NCBI GenBank assembly: GCA_963575745.1
Contig: CAUYUJ010020551.1
Coordinates: 90,001 to 154,000, forward strand
Length of the DNA stretch: 64,000 bases
Direction of reading: 5' to 3'
DNA from: Prorocentrum cordatum
Lineage: Eukaryota > Sar > Dinophyceae > Prorocentrales > Prorocentraceae
In this document: positions 21,113 through 31,696 of the stretch, one piece after another
Layout of the letters: every line of letters begins with the position of its first letter
How positions within the stretch are numbered: position 1 is the first letter of the stretch
Translations under genes and position numbers: made by a program
Notes under the pieces: generated by a model
The model's database searches: none
What the model was told of the DNA's origin: nothing
The model's input: the letters and a program-made list of their open reading frames with translations, nothing else

Positions 21113-22145
21113 TCACGCGCGGCTTCCTGCATATACTGCCATGTATTCCCAGCGGAGGTCACCTGGCAGGTGAGAAATATCTACAGCAGCTACAAGGGCG
21201 GCAAGTTTCTCGCGATAGCGAAGGTCCAGAAAAATAGAACCAGGGATCCGACGTTCATTGCGGGGGCCCGTGCCACGGTTGCGAAACGACAGAGAAACCA
21301 AAGCGTGGTCACTCAAACGCGAGTCAGACATCTGGCACGGGTCCACGTGAACTTCCATCACAACATCAACTTCGAGCATATATTCGGCAATAGTACCCAC
21401 GAGCACACGATCTAACGTGACTGCCGTAAAATTCTGACGGCTAAAGCGCGTGGGAAGGCCAGGACAGATTTCCGTAGCAGCCTGCATCAGTGGCCTAAAA
21501 GGTTCCAAGAGGGGCCATGTGGGTGTCTACAGAAAGGTGGGCGCGGGCAGGTTCAGGGTTCTGGTAGCTCACGGGCGCGCCAGCAGTGATATTGAAGTCC
21601 CCGAGCGCGACGAACGCGCGCCGAAGCGGGTCGGCACGGCACCATCCCAGCGCCAGCATCCAGGCGTCGCGCACCCGTGGGAGGAGATGGGCAGGCAGCT
21701 CATAGTTGTGCGCGTTCCTTATTTTCATCTCGAACTGGGTCATCGGTTGGATTGTGCTGACCATAAGCACGCGTCCTTCGACCAGCACCTCAGGTGTAGT
21801 AACATGTTGGTCTAGAACAAGAACAGATTGCTCGAACATCAGCGAGGGCTTGGGAATCTGGATGGTAACACCACCAGTGCCCGGCATATCCGTGCTGGAG
21901 TGAAAGAGCTGATAGTGGAAGGGAGTAGCCTGAAGCAGAACACGCAGCATCTTTGTGGTGCCGTGAGACTCCTGGATGCGAATGACTGCGCGGACTTTCA
22001 TGTGAAGAAATAGCCCCTGAAGTGTGAGTCGTCGGCGTCGGTGGTCGGCGCATGCAAGACCACGGGCAATACGCGATACGATACGGCCCCCATGCCGCAC
22101 TGGCGCCCATTCCCATGAGCACCATCGGCTGTTCAAAGGCCCCAC
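21113..22145 (-). pseudogene. LINE IV endonuclease domain
   Basis: Motifs in order are AVIRIQESHG (QE metal-binding), FHSSTDMPGTGGVTI, VEGRVLMVSTIQP, FVALGDFNITAGAPVSY (intact GDFN) and, in a second frame, TLDRVLVGTIAE and SRLSDHALVSLSF (SDH motif intact). The catalytic set is largely preserved across a frame change near 21500. Confidence 0.8.
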
Positions 22146-22263
22146 CCATCGCCCGTGGTGTCCACGGTATTGGAGAGCTGCTTGAACGCCGCGATGACAA
22201 CATACTTGTCGATACTAAACTTCTCAACTGTGGGGGGCATACCAGACGAACTTGGTGGAATCA

Positions 22264-23595
22264 TCAACACCTTCCACTTTGGGTACGACGAGGGGAACGC
22301 CAACGACCATGACCACGCCTTAAGACCAGTGGCATGTTTTTTTCGTGTGCAAACTGATGCTTGGCAAGAACACGTTGGACTTTCCTCGCGTGGAGCTCCA
22401 GTCGTACCTGTCGGGGGGCTTTGTTAGGACTGAGGTCGATCGGCGTCTGAGCTCCCTGCGTGTTCTGTACCACGAAGTTGCGCCAGCCGACGGGCGTGCG
22501 TAGCCCCTGTGCCAGCGCCAAGGCCAACGGCCCTGCAATATCATCATCTCCTTTAGTGCGAAAGAAGAACTTCCTCGAGGGCACCTGGCCATCGATCGCG
22601 ATCTGGTCCATGGTGAGGCCCGGCTCGGTGACCCAGGTCTGGATGGCACGACGCACCTCCTGCGGGGCGGTTGGCGACGGCGCGCCCACCGTGAAGAGCG
22701 TGGGCTCCGCCTGCCGCTCCCATTGGGCAAGCTTCGCCGCGTCGAACGCTGAGGCCTGGGCCGCCGCCAGAGCAAGCGTGCGCTCGATCCTGGCGACAGC
22801 ATCGCGCATCTTATCCTGATCCTTCTCCTGGGCAGCTTGGCGGCGCTGGATGTCGGAGATCGTATGGCTGTGCTGGTCGATGCGAGCAGTGGTCTGGCGC
22901 ACCTGCTGGAAGCACATCAGCATGTTGGACTTGAAGTCCACGTGCGCCTTAATGGGCGTGTCGTTGCACACCTCCTGCAGCTTCGTGATGGCCTCGCCGA
23001 GCTCCTTGTCGAAGAGGGCTTGCATCTGCTTATCAAGCACCGATGGGCTGGGCAGTTCTCCACCCCATGGATCACCGCCACCGGGTGTTTGCCACGGATC
23101 CACACCACCATGGGGGCCTGCATCTCTTCCTCGCTGGGGGGCAGCGGTGGCATCACTGGCGGTGCCAGGAGCGGCGGCACGGCTGCTGGCCCCTGGGGTG
23201 GCGGGAGGCGATGCTGGCACACCATGGTGTCATGCAGGAGCAGGTTCAGGAGCGTGCCCGCCTGCAGCAGCAGCCACATCACGAAGCTCTTGGGACAGGC
23301 AGGTGGGCGCCATTTCAAGGGCAACCAGCAGTTCAACATTGCCTTTGCTGAGGCCCTTGCCCTGGATCTCCTGCGGCGGGAAGGTGGGCATGACCTCGAG
23401 CTCCTGGAAGGTGGCGTCAGCAGCGGCCTGATGCTCAGCTTGGCGCTGCTGCTGGCGCTTCCGCCGAGACCGCTCGGCGCTGCTCTGGCCTTGCCGAGGT
23501 GTGGACTTGGTCGGACGACGCCTTCCATCCATCGAGTCTCCTGTGCCAGAGTCGTCGACAGGGAGGGCCTCCGAGCGGCCGCCAGCTCCTGCCAT
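22264..23595 (-). pseudogene. LINE IV ORF1-like protein region
   Basis: An ATG at 23595 opens a basic, Gln/Arg-rich segment (MAGAGGRSEALPVDDSG ... RRKRQQQRQAEHQAA). The main part, from 23220, is Pro/Gly-rich at first and then helical (LFDKELGEAITKLQEVCND; DQDKMRDAVARIERTLALA). It ends in a folded-looking stretch (MDQIAIDGQVPSRKFFFRTK ... RTPVGWRNFVVQNTQG). A coiled coil followed by a small RRM-like domain is the layout of ORF1p RNA-binding proteins; the RRM is a guess from pattern only. A frame change near 23230 joins the two pieces. Confidence 0.6.
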
Positions 23596-23796
23596 GGCGG
23601 CAGCGCGCGGGCTGCTTGCTCAGAGAAGGGCAGCTCTGAGCTGCGGGCGAAAGTTGAAAGCAGAAGGGCCAGAGGCCCGAATGAAAACACACTAGTGTAG
23701 CAAGAGAGGCTCAATTCGTGCCGTGGGGACCGGATTTGGGCAACCTGAACCGACTCCACCCCTCGCCCCAACGACATCTTGAACCAACACTGCTAC

Positions 23797-24850
23797 AGAG
23801 GAGGAGGAGGAGGGGGATGCTGATGCTGATGATGACGACGACGCGGAGGAGGAGGAGGAGGATGAGGAGGAGGAGAAGGAGGAGAAAGAGGAGATGGAGA
23901 TGGAGGAGGAGAAGGAGGAGGAACAGGTGGAGGAGGAGGAAGAGAAGGAGGAAGCGGAGGGGGAGGAGGAGGAGGAGACGGAGAAGGGGGAAGAGAAGGA
24001 GGAGAAGGAGAAGGAGAAGGAGGCGGCGGAGAAGGAGGAGGAGCGGCGACTGAAGACGATGATGATGAGGATGAGGATGATGATGCTGATGATTATGATG
24101 CTGATGCTGATGCTGATGATGATGCTGATGATGATGATGCTGATGATGATGATGATGATGATGCTGATGATGATGATGCTGATGATGATGATGAATATGA
24201 TGATGTTGCTGCTAATGATGATGCTGATGATGATGGTGAGGATGATGGTGAGAATGATGATGAGGGATGGGTAAGAAGGAGGAGGAGGAGGAAAACAGAG
24301 GAGAAAGAGGAGGAGAGGGCAAGAGGAGGATGCGGATGAGGATGAGGATGAGGATGAGGATGAGGAGGATGAGGAGGAAGAGGAGGAGGAGGCGGAGTAG
24401 GAGGAGGAGGCGAAGGAGGAGGAGGAGGAGGAGGAGAAGGAGGATGGAGGAGGAGGAGGAGGAGAGGAGGAGGAGGAGGAGGAGGAGAGGAGGGGAGGAG
24501 GAGGACGAGGAGGAGGGAGGAGGGGAGGAGGAGGAGGAGGAGGAGAAAGAGGAGGAGGAGGAGGATGAGGAGGAAGAGGAGGGAGGATGATGATGCGGAG
24601 GAGGAGGAGGAGGAGGAGGAGGAGGCGGAGGAGGAGGAGAGGAGGAGGACATGGAGCAGGAGGAGGAGGATGATGAGGATGAGGATGAGGATGAGGATGA
24701 GGATGATGATGATGATGATGATGCTGATGATGATGATGATGAGGAGAGGAGGAGGAGGAGGAGGAGGAGGATGAGGAGGAGCAGGAGGAAGAGGGGGAGG
24801 AGAGAGGAGGGAGGATGAAGAGGGAGGAGGGAGGATAATGATAATGATAA
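23797..24850. repeat. (GGA)n / (GAT)n microsatellite block
   Basis: GGA-type repeats (23797-24050), GAT/GCT repeats (24055-24260) and mixed GGA/GAT repeats up to 24850 directly follow the 5' end of LINE IV. No gene is proposed inside. Confidence 0.95.
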
Positions 24851-24882
24851 TGCGCCATCACGGAGTGATCTGAAGAGATTAC

Positions 24883-26367
24883 CTCGCTGTCCGTGCTGCC
24901 TGCTGGGCACGGGTCAGGGCCTTGGGCCACTCGCCGAGGCCGATTCGACGGAGATACTCCTGTCGAGTGGCACTGATCTGACGGGGCTGACAAGGACCCT
25001 TGAGGCCAGGGGGAATATGCTCACTACTAATAGTGGAGGAGGGAGGAGCGAGGAGGGAGGAGGGAGGGAGGGAGGGAGGGAGAGAGGGGAGGGAGGGAGG
25101 ATGATGATGAGGAGGAGGAGGAGGCGGAGGGGGGAGGGGGTGGAGGGATGAGAGAGGACGGAGGAAGGGAGCAGGGAGCAGGAGGAGGGGGGAGGGAGGG
25201 AGGAGGGAGGAGGTAAAGGGAGAAGGAGAGGGAGGGGAGGGGGAGGGAGGAGGGAGGGAGGAGGGATGAGAGAGGGGGGGAGGGGAAAGGGGGAGGGGGA
25301 GGGGGGAGGAGGAGGAGGAGGAGGAAGAGGAGGAGGAGGAGGAGTAGGAGGAGGGGAGGAGGAGGAGGGAGGAGGAGGAGGAGGAGGGGAGGAGGGAGGA
25401 GGAGGATGAGGGAGGAGAGAAGGAGGAGGAGGAGGAGGAGGGAGGAGGAGGAGGAGGAGGAGGAGGAGGCGGAGGACACGCGACTCGAATGACTCCGCCT
25501 AGGAACCGAGGGAGCCACGACTGTTTAGAGGAAAACGAGGAGGGAGGAGGAGGAGGAGGAGGGGGGAGGAAGGAGGAGGAGGAGGAGGAGGGGAGGAGGA
25601 GGAGAAGGAGGAGTAGGAGGAGGAGGAGGAGGAGGAGGAGGAGGAGGAGGAGGAGGAAGGTGGAGACAGGAGGGAGGAGGGAGGTGAGGAGGGAGGAGGG
25701 AGGAGGGAGGAGGAAGGGAGGAGGGAGGAGGATGATGAGGATGAGGCTCAGGATGAGGATGAGGATGATGATGATGAGGAGGAGGAGGAGGAGGAGAAGA
25801 AGGAGGAGGGGGAGGAGAAGGAAGACGGAGGAGGAGGAGGGAGGAGGTGGATCTCCTGGATGCGGCGCCGCCGGTCCTCGGCCTCCTGCTGGCGCCGTTC
25901 CTCCGCGCGCCGCTCCAGCTGCCGCAGCCTCTCCTGCGCCCGCGCGAACTGCTCCTTCGCCCGCTCCTCCTCCTCCGCCTGCTTGGAAGAGGGGAAGGTA
26001 CCGACCCAGACATGCTCGCGTCGTGCAGCAAATCCAGACAATGTGTTTGTCTGCCGTTTTCGTTCTCTGGGGTCCCTCGCCAGGCCCTGGGGCCGCGAAG
26101 CCGCGAGTCGGGACGAAAAGCCGGCCCTGGGAAGAGCGTCGGGACTTTTGGGGGCCCCATGCTGGCAAAGATCGAGACATTGGTTCTCTGGGAGGGTGCC
26201 GCTGACGCTGCTCGTCCTGCAGGGTCCTCATCACCACGGCTGGGTTCTCCTCGGGACTCTGGGCAGAGCGCGCCCCGGGGGAAGGCCGTGGAGCGGTGAC
26301 ACCCGCAGCTCTGTACCTCCTCCGCCTGGCGTTCGGCCTGCCGCGCCCTGGCCTTCCGCCTCATCTC
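24883..26367 (-). CDS. PRRC2-like gene, three downstream coiled-coil exons (partial)
   Basis: Three minus-strand exons join in frame. Exon a (26367-26317) encodes EMRRKARARQAERQAEE and ends at GAG|GTACAG. Exon b (25981-25853/25856) encodes QAEEEERAKEQFARAQERLR and continues to RRRRIQ; its acceptor is CTTCCAAG|CAG. Exon c (24977-24883) encodes ISATRQEYLRRIGLGEWPKA and continues to AARTAR, ending at GAG|GTAATC. The joined protein is a charged Glu/Arg/Gln coiled coil. The word CAGGCGGAGGAGG occurs at both ends of the first intron, as a target-site duplication would. The intron between b and c holds purine tracts. Linking these exons to the BAT2_N-like start at 27505 is inference from strand, spacing and shared Glu/Ala/Arg-rich style. 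Confidence 0.55.
25025..25850. repeat. (GGA)n tracts in an intron
   Basis: Two long GGA/GGGA tracts (25030-25480 and 25530-25850) are separated by about 50 bp of unique sequence. On the coding strand of the flanking exons they are pyrimidine (CTC/TCC). Confidence 0.9.
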
Positions 26368-26460
26368 CTCGCAGAGGACACAAGAAGGCTGCAGAAGCAT
26401 AGGCTTTCGGAGGTCCTCGCGCATGCCCGGACATTCGCGCGAGGCTTCGGAAGCTTGTGC

Positions 26461-26724
26461 TTATGCCGTTTTCTCTGTCCCTCGATCCTCGTTCGTGTCT
26501 ACTGCGTCGTCGTCAGACAAGTCCCTCTGCTGCAGCTCGGGGGACTCGCTGTGGGACTGCAGCCGCGCGGGCGGCTCCATCCTCGGTGCCGCAGCTGATC
26601 GCTGCAGCGGCGAGGCTGGCGAGGCTGGCGACTGGCGCGCCGACACCGAGACGGCGGGGGCTGGCGCCGCCCAGCCAACCCTGGCGCGCTGGGACGGCGC
26701 CGTAGAGGGCGCCGACTGAGGCAC
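26461..26724 (-). CDS. Possible exon of the PRRC2-like gene
   Basis: An open stretch reads VGWAAPAPAVSVSARQSPAS, later LQSHSESPELQQRDLSDDDA and VDTNEDRG, a Ser/Pro/acid-rich disordered sequence of the kind found between the N-terminal domain and later regions of PRRC2 proteins. Splice limits are uncertain: an AG lies just before GGTTGGCTGG near 26680, and the frame closes at 26461. Confidence 0.4.
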   Translation of the reverse strand: MPQSAPSTAPSQRARVGWAAPAPAVSVSARQSPASPASPLQRSAAAPRMEPPARLQSHSESPELQQRDLSDDDAVDTNEDRGTEKTA

Positions 26725-26905
26725 GGTTGGCCTCAGTGAGCGCGTGATGGATCGGGGGGACGTCGACTGACCACCTCACCGGTTCTGGCCAGGCGCGTCC
26801 TGAGCCCAGGATCGGCGTCTGCGCGTCCCTGGCCGAGCCAGGAGGGCGTGTACACCGACTTTGGGCCCAAGATGGACATGGCCAAGGTCGGCGAGGCGAA
26901 GCAAG

Positions 26906-27505
26906 TCAGCTGACGCCCCCCGAGATGGAGAGGTCCGTGAGCCCCCGGCCTGGTCTGTGCACGTCGTCAAAATCCAGCTCCTCGTCGGCCCACGGGGTGC
27001 GCCTGCGCACGCCGCCGCCTTCGGTCCCCAGCGTGGGGAACTCCTCCTCGAGCTTGCTGCTCCTTCTGACGGCCGGCCGGATCGGTGGCGAGGCAACGGC
27101 ACCGGCCCAGGGTGTCCCCCAGGCCGTGGTCATCTTCCTGGCCGCCTCCTCCGCAGCCTTGGCGAGGAGGAGGAGGAGGAGGAGGAGGAGGAGGAGGAGG
27201 AGGAGGAGGAGGAGGAGGAGGAGGAGGAAGGAGGAGGAGGAGGAGGAGGAGGAGGGGGGGGAGGGGGGGGGAGGAGGAGGAGGAGGGAGGGAGGAGGAGG
27301 GAGGGGGGAGGAGGGGGGAGGCTGCAGCCTTGGCCTCCTCCTCAGCTTTCCGTGCGGCCTCCTCCTCGGACTTCCTGCGGCCCCAGCCGCCCCCGCCGGG
27401 GGGCACCAGCCGTATGCCAGGGTCTTGGCCTTCGTGCTCCGACTTCAGGCTGCCCAGCTGCACGGGGCGCGGTGGCGCGAACTTCCCTGGCTGCGCAGCC
27501 CCCAT
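26906..27505 (-). CDS. PRRC2/BAT2_N-domain-like protein, N-terminal part
   Basis: The ATG at 27505 opens MGAAQPGKFAPPRPVQLGSL, then KSEHEGQDPGIRLVPPGGGG and WGRRKSEEEAARKAEEEAKA. The pattern 'PPP ... LPSLKSENKG-DP-x-x-LVP-x-G-x-GW' defines the N-terminal BAT2_N domain of PRRC2A/B/C, RNA-binding proteins linked to translation and stress granules in animals. After a pyrimidine repeat the frame resumes AKAAEEAARKMTTAWGTPWA and SSKLEEEFPTLGTEGGG, the EEFPTL motif also being a PRRC2 feature, and ends with acidic DEELDFDDVHRPG. The repeat (27163-27318) stays in frame and would encode Ser/Pro/Leu runs unless spliced out. The family is recognised from motif spacing only. Confidence 0.6.
   Translation of the reverse strand: MGAAQPGKFAPPRPVQLGSLKSEHEGQDPGIRLVPPGGGGWGRRKSEEEAARKAEEEAKAAASPLLPPPSSSLPPPPPPPPSPPSSSSSSSSFLLLLLLLLLLLLLLLLLLLLLAKAAEEAARKMTTAWGTPWAGAVASPPIRPAVRRSSKLEEEFPTLGTEGGGVRRRTPWADEELDFDDVHRPGRGLTDLSISGGVS
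27163..27318. repeat. (GGA)n tract within the PRRC2-like coding region
   Basis: GGA repeats on the plus strand are read as CTC/TCC on the gene strand. They fall between AEEEAKAAA and AKAAEEAARK, so an ancestral Glu/Ala/Lys helix seems split at this point. It is either a short pyrimidine-rich intron or an in-frame expansion. Confidence 0.85.
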
Positions 27506-27599
27506 GGGTCGAGCAGGAGGTCGACTGCAGAGTTGATGTATCCCCAGATCGACTTTCTCGTCGAATCCACGAAGAGTGCGCGACCTGCTCCGTAGATCT

Positions 27600-27910
27600 A
27601 TGGAGCATTCAATGTCGTTTTTTTCTCGTCGATTCGACGAAGAAGTCCTTTTTGGGGGGGCGGATCAGTTTTGTACTCGATCCCCTACTCGAATGGGTCC
27701 CATTCGGCCCGTGGTCGGCTTCATCGCCCGACGCGGCGCTGGTGCCTCGCCGTGCCAACCTTGGCGGCCAGGGGCAGCGCCAGGGGGCAACGTCGGGGCT
27801 GCGGATTCTCAGCAGGGCGCGCCGCTGCCGAGTCAGATCGGCGGCGGCTCGAACCAAAGGCTACGGACTTCCTTGTCGCTGTTTTCTTGTGTGCGTCACA
27901 GCGTGAGAAT
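27600..27910. other. No gene recognised
   Basis: Mixed-composition sequence with a T-run and a G-run near 27618-27660. No convincing exon or repeat was identified; it may be the 5' flank of the PRRC2-like gene. Confidence 0.3.
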
Positions 27911-27916
27911 GGTTTT

Positions 27917-28248
27917 AAGACAGGTTCCGCCCTGTTTGCGCCTTCCAGTGCCTATCAATGCCCTTATTCGCGCCTATTACCGCTTACTAGTGTGCAGTAG
28001 CGCCCGCTAGCGCCCATTAGCAACCACTAATTAGCAGTGGTCAGCTAGCCGTGAAAGACAACAACCCATGGTTAAAGATTTGAAGACAGGTTCCGACCTA
28101 CTAGCGCCTGTCAATGTCCCGATTCGCGCCTATGAGCGCCTACTTGCATACACTAGCGGCCGCTAGCGCCTATTGGCGACCACTAGTGAGCAGTAGTTAG
28201 CTAGCCGTGGGAGATATCAGCCCATGCTTAAAATCTCAAAATGACTCT
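27917..28248. repeat. 166-bp tandem duplication
   Basis: AAGACAGGTTCCGxCCT occurs at about 27917 and 28083, and both copies continue with GCGCCT-rich words, TACACTAG/GTGCAGTAG-like words and CAGCTAGCCGTG or TTAGCTAGCCGTG. The two units are about 166 bp and clearly related, though diverged. No coding function is seen. Confidence 0.7.
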
Positions 28249-28446
28249 CGCGCATACCACACCTAAATTTTTCCCCAGGCAATCCCCTCACTGAAAAGGA
28301 CCCTTCTTATTCGGATCAAGTGCCTCTGCCCGTCGCTGATGTCCTTGGCCAGCCCTGTCCCCGCAAGCCGCAAGCTCAGCTGTCTCCCCCTCATCGCACA
28401 CTTCACTTTCCAGGCCACTCTCTGGCTTGACCCCGTCCCCTGCCTG

Positions 28447-29558
28447 TCAGTAATTTCCGTGGCTGGCCTCATCTTCAGCTGGCCCCCAGCACGGTGTTGC
28501 GCCCTGCCCGTCGCTGATTTTGTTGGTCGGTCCCGTCTTCGACTGTCCCTGGCTCGTACCCGTGTCCTTCCCGTCGTGAGCTTCCTGAGCAGGCCCTGTC
28601 TCTGGCTGCAACCTGTCGATATTTACCACACGTGTGCTTCCATCGATTTCCACTTCCAGTTTCTTTCGCGTGCGCCAGAGCGCTCCACATGGTACGGGGT
28701 GGCTCCACGTGCACCCCCGCTGCCTCATCTGCTTCGGGCCCGCACCCTGGGGTCATTCTTTCTCCAACTATGCCCGGATGCGCAGTGTCTTGGCGATTAC
28801 AGGCGAGTGCTATGCAGGGCAGGGGTCGGAGCTGCAGGCCCGCTGACACGAAGAAGGGCCCATCGAAAAATCACCAGCGGGAGGACATCAGCGTGCACAG
28901 GGAGGAACAGACAGCGTGGCTGGGAAGGCAGAGCGCACGAGGCAAGCCAGGTCGTGCTGTGAAAAGTGGGGCGGGGGGTGGCAGACTCTGAAGGCGATTG
29001 TGCAGAACAACACGTGCAAGTACAGCCATCGCGCTGCCATGCGGAGCGAATGGGGCCAATCGGGCCACGGCAGGCCTCAGCCACGAAGAGTTTCCCCGAC
29101 CTAGATCCAAAACGGCCCCCAAACCAGAGCTCCTCCTGAGCCTAAAGGGATCCTGACAGTAGTGCAGCGTCTGGACTGTAGGCAGTGATGGGGCGGCCAG
29201 GAAGGTGGGCTCTGGAAGCGTTGGGTGTAAGCCACTGCTGCACCGGGCGAGAAGCGTCCCAGAGCGAGCACCACTGAAATCTCCGGAGGCGGGCCAAGAG
29301 TGGGACGAGACCTCGGTGGGTTTACTGCCCAGTGCCCTCACAAGGCAAGGGCACCACGGGCTTCCCCCGCGTGGTGCCGCATCTGCAGAAATTGCAAGCC
29401 TGACTTGGGCGCCCGTGAACGTGCTCGAGACTGGGCATCTGAGACCTCTCCCAGGTACGGCCCCGAGTAGCTTTACGACCCGCGTCTGGCCGTGGCGCAG
29501 AGGAGGCCCACCCGAGGGCCGACAGAGAACAAGGAAGGTGAACGCAACGACAGCCCAA
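28447..29558 (-). pseudogene. Possible decayed LTR-retrotransposon (integrase-like) remnant
   Basis: At about 28690-28610 the minus strand reads RTRKKLEVEIDGSTRVVNID followed by RLQP. A V-x-HVDRLKP-like ending after a basic/acidic strand is typical of the integrase C-terminus of Ty3-type elements. Downstream are weak internal repeats (GPAQEAHDGKD, GPTNKISDGQ, GLAKDISDGQ). Upstream, QACNFCRCGTTRGKPVVPL near 29380-29340 has a C-x2-C that could be part of a zinc region. Frames are broken and no catalytic DDE was found, so this is weak. Confidence 0.25.
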
Positions 29559-29700
29559 TCACAAGGCATCGTGCACAAATCCATGCGTCGCTGGGACAAA
29601 GCCGAACACACACAAAACACCCCCCCCGATCCAATCTGCGTGCGGGATTTCTTGAGCGCTCGCTGGAACAATCCCTGAATGTCCTAGGAGAGCACATATT

Positions 29701-29862
29701 TCAGGAGGGGAAAAAACACACAGACACAATTAATCGGCGATCCCCAGAAAATATGGGAAAATATGGGAAGTGGGGGGGAAGACAGAAACCCAGAAAATAT
29801 GAGAAACTATGGGGGAATATTTTATTTGTGTGTATTTATTTGTGTGTCTTGGGGCCCCTTCA
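29701..29862 (-). mobile_element. TGAAGGGG short element, copy 1 (162 bp)
   Basis: In element orientation (minus strand) it runs from TGAAGGGGCC to CCCCTCCTGA and contains ACACACAAATAAATACACAC, a TTTTCTGGGTTTCTGTCTTC segment and AATTGTGTCTGTGTG. The 5 bp on both sides are identical (ATATT at 29696-29700 and 29863-29867 on the plus strand), a perfect target-site duplication. The two ends are weakly inverted (TGAAGGGG versus TCAGGAGGGG). Confidence 0.85.
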
Positions 29863-29869
29863 ATATTCG

Positions 29870-30066
29870 AGTCGATAAGTCGTGTCGGCCATCGACATGA
29901 ATCAGATCGGCGGAAATCGGCAGCCGAGTCCGGAGCGGTCGAATCGGCGAACATCGGCAGGCCAGTAAGCCTCAACTGACCAATCGGAATCCGAATCGGA
30001 ATCCCAAATCGAATCGACTCGTAATCGGAAACCATCGAAATCGAGTCGAATCGAATCGGAGGAATT
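29870..30066. repeat. Degenerate AATCGG/GAATC short-period repeat
   Basis: Words such as AATCGG, CGAATC and AAATCG recur every 6-12 bp beside copy 1 of the short element. It has no gene-like content and appears to be a low-grade simple repeat. Confidence 0.6.
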
Positions 30067-30365
30067 AAGACGAGCCCTGATGTCCTGGGGACTGGGACCA
30101 AGAGAGAAGCCCTGTCGTGACCAACCGCGACGCCCGAAGGCCAGGGAGGCAGCATGACGCCAGAGCAGCCTCATGCCGACCAGGGACCAGGCAGGCTGGG
30201 CTGACGACTGCAGGTGCCAAGGGATTGCCCGTCCTGCTCGCGCCTCACGCCTCCTCGTCTCCCCCTCTGCTCCCCTCTCCTCCAAAGCCGCTCTGCTCCT
30301 CCTCCTCCTCCTCCTCCTCCTCCTGCTCCTCCTCCTCCTCCTCCTCCTCCTCCTCCTCCTCATTC

Positions 30366-30545
30366 CACTCCCCAGACATTCGACGTCACAGCGTAGCTCC
30401 CCAGAGGTCTGGACCACTTCCCTGAGACCCGCTTCTCCTTCCGAATCCTTTCCTGACGGTCACGGGCCACGGGACCAGGCACCGGCCCCCAGAAGCCGGC
30501 AGCGGCCAAAAACGTCTCGTCGTGAGTCGTCTACGACGCGAGAAG
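30366..30545 (+). CDS. Possible exon, Ser/Pro/Arg-rich
   Basis: Between two pyrimidine tracts the plus strand is open and reads RPASPSESFPDGHGPRDQAP, then RSRQRPKTSRRESSTTREGQ. The sequence looks like a disordered protein segment rather than repeat. There is no homologue in mind and no firm splice site, and the minus strand is also partly open. Confidence 0.25.
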
Positions 30546-31171
30546 GTCAGGGTCCTCCTCCTCCTGTTCCTGCTCCTGCTGCTGCTCCTGCTGCTGCTGC
30601 TGCTCCTCCTCTTTCTCTCTGCCTACCCCTCTCCCTATTCCCGCTCTCCCTCCGCTTGCGGTCTCTGCCGCCTCACGCTCTGTCCACACGCCCCTTGCCA
30701 CCTTCGCTTTCTACCTATCGTTCCTCGCCTTCCCTCCCCACCCTGTCCCCTCTGCCTTATCCCCCTTCTACACGTACGCAATCTGAATTATACCCTCCTC
30801 TCTCCCCAGACACCGTTCTGGTTTGCCGCCGCCTCACCCGCATAACGATGTTTCCCATGTGTGCGCAGGATTTTACAAGTTTGCTTCCTGTGTTTTTTTC
30901 GATCGGACCTGTCTTGGTTCTTCAAGACGGTGTTCCCACGCGACTTTGGTCACATACCAGGGTCAGCGCTTCGCTCGCGCCGTGCAGGATGGTGCTTTCG
31001 CCTTAGCGCGAGCCACGCTTCTGGATCAGATTCCTTCCCCGTCGTCGCTGTCCCCCCCTTCCACCTCCTCCGTCTTCACCTGGCTCTCCTGCTCCTCCTC
31101 CTCGTGCTCCTTCCTGTTGCTGCTGCTGCTCCTCCTTCTTCTCCTTCCTCCTCCTCCTCCTCCTGCCTCTC

Positions 31172-31207
<36 letters not shown>

Positions 31208-31696
31208 CTCGTTCTCCTCTTCCACGGTACCCGTACCACACTCAGACTGCGCATCAAGCCCCCATGTGGGCAGTTTGGACAGCAAGATGATCTAGAACAT
31301 CCCAGTCAGCGGATAGGAAAGGATTTATCGGAAAAGGCAAGGGATGGGAGGAAGCGGCGGCAGGGGTGGGATGTCCAAGGGCGCGAGCGCACTTAGCTTG
31401 CCGCACGTCCATCCACCCCTCCCTCTCGACCCCCTCACTCCCGCCAGCGGTGATGAGCATATTTTCGCACTCGCATATCGTGCCCCCTCGGCTGCGGGTC
31501 TCTGCAGGAAATCTGCCTGGCCCCCTGCTCCTCCTCCTCCCCTCCTCCCAGGCGGTCTTTCTCCCCTCCCTGGCCCCCTCCTCCTTTTCTTCCTCCTCCT
31601 TCTCCTTTTCCTCCTCCTCCTCCTCCTCTTCTCCTCCTCTCCTTGCGCTTCTCCTCCTCCTCCTCCTCCTCCTCCTCCTCCTCCTCCTCTCCCTGC

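Larger units (their letters stand above)
18121..23790 (-). mobile_element. LINE IV: near full-length retrotransposon
   Basis: All parts are present in order on the minus strand: an ORF1-like protein (23595-22264), an endonuclease, a linker, a reverse transcriptase with ADD box, a thumb/connector and a C-terminal zinc module ending at about 18130. The ends touch purine tracts on both sides. Frameshifts occur inside the reverse transcriptase and a 220-bp foldback element interrupts the linker, so the copy is inactive as read. It is the most complete element in the window. Confidence 0.8.

Noticed and set aside
29701-29862. SINE with tRNA-type promoter
   Set aside because: No A-box or B-box pair and no poly-A or simple-repeat tail are seen. 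The constant ends and 5-bp duplications fit a cut-and-paste or integrase product better.
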